Assembly: GCA_032622095.1 (NCBI GenBank)
Contig: CP136065.1
Coordinates: 217,290,151 to 217,354,150, forward strand
Direction of reading: 5' to 3'
From: Siphonodentalium dalli
Lineage: Eukaryota > Mollusca > Scaphopoda > Gadilida > Siphonodentaliidae
Length of the DNA stretch: 64,000 nt
Shown here: in pieces, positions 45,737 to 53,940 of the stretch
How positions within the stretch are numbered: the first letter of the stretch is position 1
Layout of the letters: each line of letters begins with the position of its first letter
Notes under the pieces: model-generated
The model's input: the letters and a program-made list of their open reading frames with translations, nothing else
What the model was told of the DNA's origin: nothing
Database searches by the model: none
Program-made: the position numbers and the translations under genes

Positions 45737-47254
45737 TCATTTGTGTGTGCAATCAGGGCAAAATTTGTTTTTGCATTCAATTTTGTTGGAATACTGGTTG
45801 ATCAATTCTACACTCATCAGTTTTTTATAGTTATCTCGATTCCTATTAGTTTTTTGTTTTTTATTAACTGAGTTCCATATATTCGAATATGAATGTTCTG
45901 GGAGATTTTCTGAAAATTTTGTTCTTGGTGTTGCTTTTGGTCTAATGTTTCCTGCGGCTGCCTGTCTACTGCTGGTTCCTAGTTTAACACCGAATGAGTC
46001 TTTGAAGGTCCCTGGCAGTCTATTATAAGCCCAGTCATGCATGAATACTGACGTTTGGTATGTATAAATGTCACAGAATTTTAGAATGTTCATTTTTTTG
46101 AAAATTGGTTCTGTGTGACTGTTGTATCTAGCATTGGTTATTGTTCTAATCGCCCTTTTTTGCAATAAAAATATCTTGTTAGTGGTCGCCACATGACCCC
46201 ATAACCGAATGCCGTATACCATATGACTGTTGATAAGTGCGTAATATAGAGTTCGCAGTGCGTCACCTGGAAAGAACTTTTTAACTTTGTTGATACAATA
46301 AATAGCTCGAGCCATCTTAGAGCATACAGTTGAAATATGCTTTTTAAACGTGAGATTCTCGTCGATATTAATGCCCAAAAATTTCAAGGATGTTTCTTCA
46401 TATATATTCCCAACTCTGTTTAGTTCAGCTGTGTTTATATATAATTTCAAATCTTTCCATTTTTGATCATTATTTTCTGGATGAATTAGCATATAGTTAC
46501 ATTTATTTTTGTTTATGGAGAGCTTATTACAACAACACCAGTCGTGAATATTTTTTAGTTCTAAGTTTACCCTATCTTCGACAACGCTTTTGTCACAGCC
46601 TGATGTATATAGGGTTGTATCATCCGCGAATGATAATAAATTTAAGGATGTGGATACTGACATATCGTTGACATAAATTAAAAAAATTGTTGGTCCGAGT
46701 ATGGATCCTTGAGGGACACCACATGAAACTTTGGATAGACTGGAGATGTTTCCACTATAATCTGTATATTGTCGCCTCTCATATAGGTAGTCTCTAAACC
46801 AATTATTAGCAGTCCCCCTAATACCATAGTGTTCCATCTTATTTAGTAGGATTTCATGACTTATTGTGTCGAATGCTTTTGAAAGGTCAATGAATATTGC
46901 TAAGGTTGAATCTTTGGTTTTTTTGTCATTCTGTTCAACAACATGGTTTAAAAGATGCATTACTGGATGTATGGTGGAGTGCCCCTTCCTAAATCCATAT
47001 TGATGTTTATAGAAACGTGCATGTTCATCAAAGAAATCTACAATTCGCTTTTGCATAATTTTTTCGAGTATTTTTGAAAAACATGGTAATATGCTGATAG
47101 GTCGATAGTTTGAAAAGTTTTCTTTTTGCCCACCCTTGAAAATCGGTATTACTCTTGATATTTTCATTTTCTTTGGAAAAACTCCTTCTTTGAACGATTG
47201 ATTAAATATATGCTTAAGAGCTTTGGCTGTTTCATAAATAGATGATTTCATCAA
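45737..47254 (-). CDS. non-LTR reverse transcriptase, 5'-truncated but open
   Basis: 505 open residues. RT blocks in order: ENFSNYRPISILPCFSKILE (about 45-64), QYGFRKGHST (85-94), FIDLSKAFDTISHEIL (121-136), GVPQGSILGP (179-188) and LSFADDTTLY with the FADD catalytic pair (207-216). Then LKFLGINIDENLTFKKHI and a Cys-containing end (KNKFCPDC). The protein would copy its RNA at a nicked target, but the nicking endonuclease domain is absent, so this copy is not autonomous. No stop or frameshift interrupts the retained part, suggesting recent arrival. It sits in the TatD frame of ORF3 and follows on from its ATGGT site. Confidence 0.85.
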   Translation of the reverse strand: MMKSSIYETAKALKHIFNQSFKEGVFPKKMKISRVIPIFKGGQKENFSNYRPISILPCFSKILEKIMQKRIVDFFDEHARFYKHQYGFRKGHSTIHPVMHLLNHVVEQNDKKTKDSTLAIFIDLSKAFDTISHEILLNKMEHYGIRGTANNWFRDYLYERRQYTDYSGNISSLSKVSCGVPQGSILGPTIFLIYVNDMSVSTSLNLLSFADDTTLYTSGCDKSVVEDRVNLELKNIHDWCCCNKLSINKNKCNYMLIHPENNDQKWKDLKLYINTAELNRVGNIYEETSLKFLGINIDENLTFKKHISTVCSKMARAIYCINKVKKFFPGDALRTLYYALINSHMVYGIRLWGHVATTNKIFLLQKRAIRTITNARYNSHTEPIFKKMNILKFCDIYTYQTSVFMHDWAYNRLPGTFKDSFGVKLGTSSRQAAAGNIRPKATPRTKFSENLPEHSYSNIWNSVNKKQKTNRNRDNYKKLMSVELINQYSNKIECKNKFCPDCTHK

Positions 47255-49665
47255 TTGATTTGATAGACCATTTCTCTACATCCAGTGAAACAGTGGAAAT
47301 GAATCACTTGATGTTCGCGAGTTTCGGTTCTGACTTTATCCAGGGCGTTGTAGCTGACATCCTGACCCATATGCTGGCCAGGCCCCCCTCTTAAATGCAT
47401 AATTAGGGGTTTGCCCCACAAACGCACCATCTCCAAAATTTGCCGGAAGAGATTATACTGAATCAGTTGATCGCTATCCGGTAAAATAATGGAACGATCA
47501 AGACCAATTTCGCCGATAGCCACGACAGCCGGGTGTGCTATTAAAGCCTTGAATTTATTCATTGTGGCTGGAACCAGTAACTGCCTGATTTTTTTCGGAT
47601 GACACCCGACAGCGACCTTCCACTGAGAATCACAGGATAAGGTGTTGATATCTGGGTAATTATCGGGGTCGCAATAAATCTGTACGCCACCGATGACAGT
47701 GACGGGAAAGGACACCGAAATGTTAGTTGCCCGAATGGCTTCCAGTGCTGTGAATCTAGCATTCAGTTTGTGACTTTGACACATTCGATCAAGATGAAAA
47801 TGAGAATCGATTCCCGTTAACTTCCGTTTTGGAATGCCAGACTGGCGAGCTAGTGATTTTGTCATTGAGGTTAACACAGCTTTATAAGTCGGCTTTGGAA
47901 CAGTAATGGGAGCCGACTTTGATGATGATGATGATCTAACAGTTTTCACGCTGCTGGTAGCCTTAGTCGGCCCTGTGGTTGAGGGTTCGACTGGTAATGT
48001 GTTGGTGCCTGTCTGAGATAAACAAGCTTTCTTTGTTTCGGATGTAACAGAAACCGGATGGGTACGTTTCCGCTCGATAGGCAGGGGATTATTCGCCCTG
48101 TACTGTTGTCTGGCTTCATACGTGTTGTGTTGCCGGGCGTCGCATATTTGCCTATACCGTTCCTTCCTCCTCTGCTTCCGGGTCAGACCGCTCAAAGGGT
48201 TGGTCGGAACCGGAGTAGATTTGGGCGGTTGTACAGGTGAGGTTGATGATATAAGGGGTTTCACCGTTACGGCCGAATTGACCGCGTGTTCGACTGTATA
48301 AAAATCATGGATGATGCAGGCCGCTGCTATAGCCGTGGGAGCTCGCTCGGGTTTGAAAATGCCAGAGGCTGAAATGATGGACCGAGCTTCATTTAACTCA
48401 TCGACTGGGATTCGATTTTTGACAATGCGATCCCTCAGAATATCCATCAACCAAAAGTGGGAATTCGACTTTTGGAATTTCTGTATTTCACTGTCGGGCA
48501 GTTTATTTAGAATGGCTGCCAAGACCCGCCAATGGGTCAAACATGCGTTCGAATTGATCCGCGGTGCTATGCTGAACCCACTTGCTGGAGGGGTCACTCC
48601 CATATCAGAGCCAAATGTTCGGATAAGGTTGAGTGCCATTACTCCCAAGAAACAGGGCGTAGGAATTGCCTTTAAGTCCCAGTGTTCGTTAAGTAAATAT
48701 CTTAGCTTGGTGAGACGAGCTTGCTCATCCAGCTCACGAACATCTGGGCACAAAACTGCAGCGAAATGAGTTAAGTCGTCCCTAACTTGTTGACGAAATA
48801 TTTTGGGCACAGCCCCATAAATGTTGTCAAATTGCCACCAGCATGGTTTAACATGCTGCGTGTAAAAGTGATGCCGTTGCTGGCCTTTAATAGGACGGTC
48901 ACAGTCCTTAAACACACAATAGTCTGGTAGTTGTGTGTCTCGACCGCCTGTACTAACTTCCTTTGACCCCGAAAAGGAAGAGCTTTGTGAGGCTATGGTT
49001 ACAGTTGGAATTACCGGCGACACTGGGGAATTAGCTTTTGGTGGGCCCACTTGGTTACTTCCAGTGTCGTCCAATTTAGCATGACATATATATCTCACGC
49101 ACTGTTCGTCCACTATGCAAGCTGGTGGATGGAAGGCTTCCTCAATCAACTTGCATAGAGGGTTAACGTTGGCAACCGCTTGAGTCTGTATTGGCTCGCT
49201 AACGGCTAGTGTTTGCTGTGATAAGTTTTCTTCAGAGTCCACCTGCATAGACTCGACCGCTTGAGTTTGAATGGACTCAGTCACGGGAACCTCAGGCAGA
49301 TTCGTCAGGAAACTTGGATAGAACAGGTCTATTATAGATTTGCCTTCCGTGGGGGATACGTTAATTTCCTCCTTTGCCGAGGCCGAATTAGCCTCACTCA
49401 CTTCGACACCAATCAAGTTATCGATAGACTTTAAAATGTCTGATACTGGCAAAGGGGATAACATAGGTTTGGAAGAATTATCCAATTGAATATTAGGCAA
49501 ATTCATACCTGCTGCATCCATAATTTCAACCCGCTCCCCACTGGACGAATTGTCCTCTGGCGGCTGGCTGTGCTCCTCATCAGAATCGATGTGCAGAGCC
49601 TCTGTGTCGACAGCAGTATTGTGCTCCTCATCAGAATCGATGTGCAGAGCCTCTGCGTCGCTCAT
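47251..49665 (-). pseudogene. ORF3 of the LTR element: acidic region, C2H2-like finger, TatD DNase domain (split)
   Basis: 804 residues from ATG at 49665. The N-terminus has a duplicated EALHIDSDEEH acidic repeat (5-15 and 22-32), then low-complexity sequence. A C2H2-like finger follows (Cys250, Cys255, His265/266, His271), then a Lys/Arg-rich stretch (LTRKQRRKERYRQI). From about 618 comes a TatD domain: DSHFHLD (His622, His624), VGCHP, AIGEIGLD (Glu719), PLIMHLRG (His757) and HFHCFTG (His791). The remaining Asp motif lies at 44904-45200, after the inserted element. Six TatD metal ligands are thus visible across the two pieces. TatD proteins are Mg/Mn-dependent nucleases of the amidohydrolase fold. 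The ORF lies between the PHD end of Pol and the 3' LTR, where retroviruses have env, but shows no membrane segment. It is probably expressed from a spliced RNA; no signal proves this. Confidence 0.8.
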
Positions 49666-49765
49666 TCTGTAATCTTACTCGTACTCATGCTGAAATATAG
49701 AAAGAGGCCTTACAGACTGATTTATGGCTGAGCATGAGGGTACGAGTAGGAGCTTATAAAACATA
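49666..49765 (-). other. spacer between Pol and ORF3
   Basis: About 100 bases between the Pol stop and the ORF3 ATG. AT-rich, no feature identified. Confidence 0.5.
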
Positions 49766-50380
49766 TTAACATCTCGGGCATCGATAGGTGTCTAATTGAT
49801 CAGCTTCTTCCTGTGTAATATTAACACATTCACCATGGTACCAATCATTGCAATAATCACACTGGAGCATCAATTTTCCACCCCATTTTTTCTGACATAC
49901 GCAAAAAAGGCCAGTGGATCTCTCAAGTGTGACTTCTCCCGTCTCATGGAAGCGTTTTAAACATTTAGTTAGCCATGGCGGAATGGTTCGATCGTGACAC
50001 TTTTTCAGTCGATCGTGATTTACCACATTGGTGGCACTTTTAAAAAATATTTTAAAAAGGTATGGCGTGTATACTTTAGCAATTATGCCTGGACCTTTCC
50101 AAAAAGAAGAAAGTTTTCGGGCTCTCCCTTTCTTTGTTGCGGTGTCCAACAAGTATACTAAATCACCAAGCTTATATTCAAATTTGTTAATTTTAACATC
50201 ATAATCTCGTTTCATTTTTTTACAAGCAGCCTTCAAGTGCTCACGCGCGAGTTCATGACAATCTTTATACTCTTTCACCAGCGTTTGCACATATTCGGCC
50301 GCGTTTTCATATTCTGGTATTTTTGAATTAAAATTAAAAACGAGATCTGACGGGTGATTTACCTCACGTCCCAGCATCAT
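49766..50380 (-). CDS. integrase C-terminus with PHD finger (end of Pol)
   Basis: 204 residues in the same frame as the preceding Pol ORF, separated from it only by TGA at 50381-50383. It opens with MMLGREVNHPSDL, the normal integrase continuation, then a helical region and a GPY/F-type module (FWKGPGIIAKVY). Residues 159-204 form a PHD finger: Cys160, Cys162, Cys174, Cys177, His182, Cys185, Cys201, Cys204 (C4HC3). Phe159, Met171 and Trp180 lie where H3K4me3-reading PHD fingers have cage residues. Chromoviral integrases carry a chromodomain here. A PHD would be an alternative chromatin tether; histone binding is inferred, not shown. A TGA within the integrase is probably a mutation. Confidence 0.8.
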   Translation of the reverse strand: MMLGREVNHPSDLVFNFNSKIPEYENAAEYVQTLVKEYKDCHELAREHLKAACKKMKRDYDVKINKFEYKLGDLVYLLDTATKKGRARKLSSFWKGPGIIAKVYTPYLFKIFFKSATNVVNHDRLKKCHDRTIPPWLTKCLKRFHETGEVTLERSTGLFCVCQKKWGGKLMLQCDYCNDWYHGECVNITQEEADQLDTYRCPRC

Positions 50381-52696
50381 TCAATTTGGTGTAAAACCCG
50401 TAAGACGGTGTACCGATGATCGCATGGCCCCGGCGAGCTGTGAAAGATACATATCCCAGGATTTCTGGTTTTTATCAATATAACACCGGACGGCATTCAT
50501 CAATGTCCGATTCTGGCGTTCTGCGGCACCATTCGAGGAAGGTCGATATGGCGTGGTACGTGCCTTATGGATCTGAAGCGCTTCACACATTGCTGTGAAC
50601 AGCTTTGATTCAAAACACGACCCTTGATCAGAGAAAATTTGGAATGGACATCCAAATCTCGAAAAGAATTCTTTAACAGCTGTGTATGCTGCTGTTTCGG
50701 CAGTCTGGTCGGGTAATGCTATAAATTCGACCCATTTGGTGAACTGACAGGTCATAACCAAAATATATTTATTTCCCTTCTGGCTGAGTGGCAACGGTCC
50801 CAAAAAATCGATATGTACACGTTCCATTGGGGCCCCAGCGTGGAAAGAAACCTGCTCCCATTTAGCATGTCGAACCGGTTTCTTGCCTTGATTACACTGG
50901 GGGCAGGCCGCCACGAATGTTTCAATATCTTCGCTAACCCCATACCAATAGTAATTTTGCCGTATCCGTTCTCGGGTACGGGTTACGCCCTGATGGCCTG
51001 ATGCCGGAATATCATGGGCGAGGGTCAGAATTTCAGTGGCAAACTTTCGTGGAATAACCAAGACTTGTTGGGAATCCCGCTTGATTTTGTACAACAATTT
51101 ATTTTTTATGAGGAAACGTTGCCGGTTTATCCAAATATACTTAGTAGCTTGGCTACTAATAAAAAGTTCACCTTCCCTGGGGTATTTTCCAGTTTCTAAC
51201 CACCCAATCACAGGGGCTAAGTCAGGGTCATAACGCTGAAATTCAGCGAGTTCGTCCAGAGTACATACATCCGCTAGGAGGGCATTATCCTTGGGGGTAG
51301 TGGTCTGTCGCACCCTGACTTCAGGTTTTAATCCCGATGATATTTCTAGGTCAACCTGGGAATGGGTCCAACCCGTGTTCGAACAGACGGAGTCTGTTGG
51401 TTCGTAGGGATCTTCCCACTCATCCGCGGAAAAACCTAGGGGAGGGTTTGGCTGACTATCTGTCTGGCGAATTGCCGGACTGGCGCTCTCAGATAGTTCG
51501 GCAAACGTAATGGAACCTTTGGTTAGGGGAACCACATCGTCCACAGCATTTTCGAATCTGGTCCAGCTATTAAACACCCGAGTGCAATATTTACACCCAC
51601 CACAAGGGAGATCAGAGAGTTTACACCCTGTGAAATACTCTTCACATGAGCCGTCCGCAGGAATTCTGGACAGCGCATCGGCATTTACGTGCAATGTTCC
51701 CTTGCGATGCTCAATAACCATATTATACTCACCGAGTTTCTCTAACCACCTTGCAAGTTGTCCCTGAGGTTCCTTAAAGTTCATGAACCACCTTAGGCTA
51801 CTATGATCAGTCCTTACCAAGAATTTCCGACCTAGCAGATAGTGGCGAAATTGACGTATGAATCGTACTACTGCAAGAAGTTCTCGCCGTGTAGTACAAT
51901 AACGCCGTTGTTGTGGGGACAGCACAAAACTACCAAAGGCGATAGCTTTCTCATTACCATCTTGGACTTGAATTAATTCCCCACCGATGGCAAAATTACT
52001 ACTATCACAGTCCAGAATAAAAAGGTCAGTTGAATTTGGTAGGCTCAGCACAGGTGGCGAGGTCAGCGCATCCTTGAGCCTATCAAATGCAACCTGCTGT
52101 TCTGGGTTCCATTTAAATTTATGTTTACCGGTGATGTCATATAGAGGTCGTGCTAACTCTGCATAATTTTTTATGAATAACCGATGATAATTAACTAGCC
52201 CACAGAAACTTTCTACCTCTCTAGTACTCTGGGGTACAGGCCAGCTTTGGACAACCTCTATAGATGATTCCATCATTTTCACACCTTGCTCACTCACAAT
52301 TCTGCCCAGAAATTCAATACTTTTCTGAAAAAACTCACATTTACTGGGCTTGAGTTTAAGATTATATTTTCGGAACCGAGAGAGTACTTTTTCGATGTTT
52401 TCCAAATGATTTTGAATCGAATTGCCCATCAGAACTACGTCGTCCAAGTACCCTAAACAGATATCCCAGTTCAGACCGTGCAATACCAAATTGATAACCC
52501 TACACCAAGTAAACGGGCTTCCAGTTAGGCCGAACGGCATTTTAATGAAATTGAAAATCCCGTATTTGGTAAGAAAGGCTGTTTTAGCACGGTCTTCGTC
52601 ACGTACGGTAACCTGATGGTACGCAGCCAAATAGTCTGCCTTTCCGAACCACGAATTTCCACTAAGTGTGTCAAGACACTCATCAATTCGAGGCAA
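50381..52696 (-). CDS. Pol: reverse transcriptase (C-terminal part), RNase H, integrase core
   Basis: 771 residues. RT continues from the preceding frame: MPRIDECLDTLSG, KMPFGLTGSPFTW, LGYLDDVVLM (catalytic Asp pair at 85-86), then the thumb. RNase H: ILDCDSSNFAIGG (Asp231), RRELLAV (Glu272), VRTDHSSLRW (Asp297), NADALSR (Asp340). A Cys-rich linker (351-371) precedes integrase with an HHCC finger (His561, His568, Cys598, Cys601). The core has VHIDFLGP (Asp630), FSDQGSCFES (Asp690) and NGAAERQNR (Glu726). Domain order RT-RH-IN marks Ty3/gypsy. It ends at an in-frame TGA; the integrase tail follows at once. The start is not a true initiator; it joins the upstream RT frame by a shift. Confidence 0.92.
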   Translation of the reverse strand: MPRIDECLDTLSGNSWFGKADYLAAYHQVTVRDEDRAKTAFLTKYGIFNFIKMPFGLTGSPFTWCRVINLVLHGLNWDICLGYLDDVVLMGNSIQNHLENIEKVLSRFRKYNLKLKPSKCEFFQKSIEFLGRIVSEQGVKMMESSIEVVQSWPVPQSTREVESFCGLVNYHRLFIKNYAELARPLYDITGKHKFKWNPEQQVAFDRLKDALTSPPVLSLPNSTDLFILDCDSSNFAIGGELIQVQDGNEKAIAFGSFVLSPQQRRYCTTRRELLAVVRFIRQFRHYLLGRKFLVRTDHSSLRWFMNFKEPQGQLARWLEKLGEYNMVIEHRKGTLHVNADALSRIPADGSCEEYFTGCKLSDLPCGGCKYCTRVFNSWTRFENAVDDVVPLTKGSITFAELSESASPAIRQTDSQPNPPLGFSADEWEDPYEPTDSVCSNTGWTHSQVDLEISSGLKPEVRVRQTTTPKDNALLADVCTLDELAEFQRYDPDLAPVIGWLETGKYPREGELFISSQATKYIWINRQRFLIKNKLLYKIKRDSQQVLVIPRKFATEILTLAHDIPASGHQGVTRTRERIRQNYYWYGVSEDIETFVAACPQCNQGKKPVRHAKWEQVSFHAGAPMERVHIDFLGPLPLSQKGNKYILVMTCQFTKWVEFIALPDQTAETAAYTAVKEFFSRFGCPFQIFSDQGSCFESKLFTAMCEALQIHKARTTPYRPSSNGAAERQNRTLMNAVRCYIDKNQKSWDMYLSQLAGAMRSSVHRLTGFTPN

Positions 52697-53201
52697 GTGG
52701 TAGACGTCTTTTGCGGGTCACGGAGTTTATGACGCGATAGTCTATGCACCAGCGAATAGAGCCGTCCCGCTTTTTAACAAGGACAGGGGCTGATGCCCAT
52801 TCCGACACAGAGGGCTCGATGACCTTGGCCATCAAAAGCTTTTTCAAATGAGTTTCCTCTTGGTCGGCAAAGCATGCTGGGGTGCGCCTCATAGGCTGCT
52901 TAATTGGACGAGCTCCCTCTAAAAGAGGAATACTATGCTCGATTTGGGAGAATGTACCCAAATCAAACTCGTCTTTTGCAAACACGTCTTGAAATTCCAG
53001 AAGTAGTTTTTCAAGGCGGGCGATGTCAGGCCCTGGCAATAATCTCGACGAGCGCTCAAATAGACTCTGTAAATATCCTGGAAGGGTGGAATTACCCACC
53101 AGGCGATCTCCAGCGCTATTATTTGGGGAGCTCCCCGGAGATAAGTCGTCCGGAGCAGATTCCGGCTTGGGCGCGCATGACTTGACGGAGTGTTCAATCA
53201 C
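52683..53201 (-). pseudogene. Pol: N-terminal reverse transcriptase part, frameshifted at both ends
   Basis: 172 residues with a Pol linker, LLEFQDVFAKDEFDLGTF, IKQPMRRTP, the region before the palm (MAKVIEPSVSEWASAPVLVK) and KRDGSIRWCIDYRVIN. This is the first half of the RT domain. It is entered from the protease frame by a -1 step near 53200. It is left near 52695, where an extra base in an A-run puts the following palm in another frame. The first step could be programmed; the second interrupts a conserved block and looks like a mutation or an assembly error. Confidence 0.8.
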
Positions 53202-53940
53202 CTCATCAACTTCATAAGTTCACCCACACATTGTAATTTATCTAAGATTATCTCTGAATGTTGAGAATTTATAAAACATACTTTTGGGGGGCTATACCCC
53301 GAGTGCAAAGTAGGCAAAAGATACTCACCAAGTTGTTCATTGGGTTCAATAGTAAAATCAGCTAATCGTGGAACCGTTTCACACTGCAGTAACACAACTG
53401 ACTGAGGGGGTATAACTGTTCGCTGATTGACTATAATTCTAGAAATTTTAGCCACTTTTGGTTTTACCTTGGGAATTGTAGGAATCCGACGCTTTCCCAA
53501 AAAGATAGAACCTTTATTTGCCCCAATTTTTGCATCATATTTAGTGAGAAAATCCACCCCAAGAAGCATGGGATCTTCAATGGGTGCCACATATATATTT
53601 TCACTACACTCGAGTTCCCCAATGGTAATGTCTATGGGTCCCACCAACATACCTTCCATGTGACCATCACGAGCCGCCGTATTAAAGTGTAGAGATTTAA
53701 TTAAGGGTGGCTCAGGGCTGAGTTGGTGAAACAATTTGTCAGAGATAATCGTAACGTCGGCGGCTGTGTCTACTACTGCTTGGGTAACATGACCAGCTAT
53801 TTTGACCGGAACCTCGATGGCGGAGGCTGATTTAATTTGTTTAATAGTTAATTCCGGTTTGATTTCACCAGACGTTACATTTTTACCAGTTACGAGGTCA
53901 TTAATTATAATTGGGATCGGGCTCAGACCTCGGAAGTCGC
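53198..53940 (-). CDS. retroviral-type aspartic protease and linker (Pro)
   Basis: The frame overlaps the end of Gag and is entered by a -1 step near 53930. It reads GLSPIPIIINDLV, then the active site AVVDTAADVTIIS (Asp-Thr-Ala), a mid-domain, and VAPIEDPMLLGVDFLTKYD (the conserved ILGxDFL region). Proline- and lysine-rich linker sequence follows to the stop at 53198. The enzyme would cleave Gag-Pol after assembly and works as a dimer. The -1 relation to Gag is common for LTR elements, but no slippery heptamer has been confirmed. Confidence 0.82.

Larger units (their letters stand above)
45196..47271 (-). mobile_element. 5'-truncated jockey/CR1-group non-LTR element inserted in ORF3
   Basis: ACCAT (ATGGT on the coding strand) occurs at both edges, 45196-45200 and 47267-47271, and is the target duplication. 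The 3' end on the minus strand reads AATAAAATATTATCCTATCC plus TAT, a short tandem tail in place of poly(A). The 5' edge falls at the start of the RT domain, so endonuclease and ORF1 are missing. Truncation during target-primed reverse transcription is the usual cause. The host LTR element must be older than this insertion. Confidence 0.85.

Noticed and set aside
48311-48769. 152-residue plus-strand frame opposite ORF3
   Set aside because: Shadow of the ORF3 frame; no domain found.
47251-49665. ORF3 as an independent host TatD gene that the LTR element happens to flank
   Set aside because: It lies between the same pair of LTRs with one target duplication, directly follows Pol on the same strand and precedes the polypurine tract; being part of the element is the simpler reading.
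47251-49665. ORF3 as an envelope protein
   Set aside because: Position fits env, but there is no signal peptide, transmembrane segment or fusion-type region; the C-terminal domain is TatD-like.
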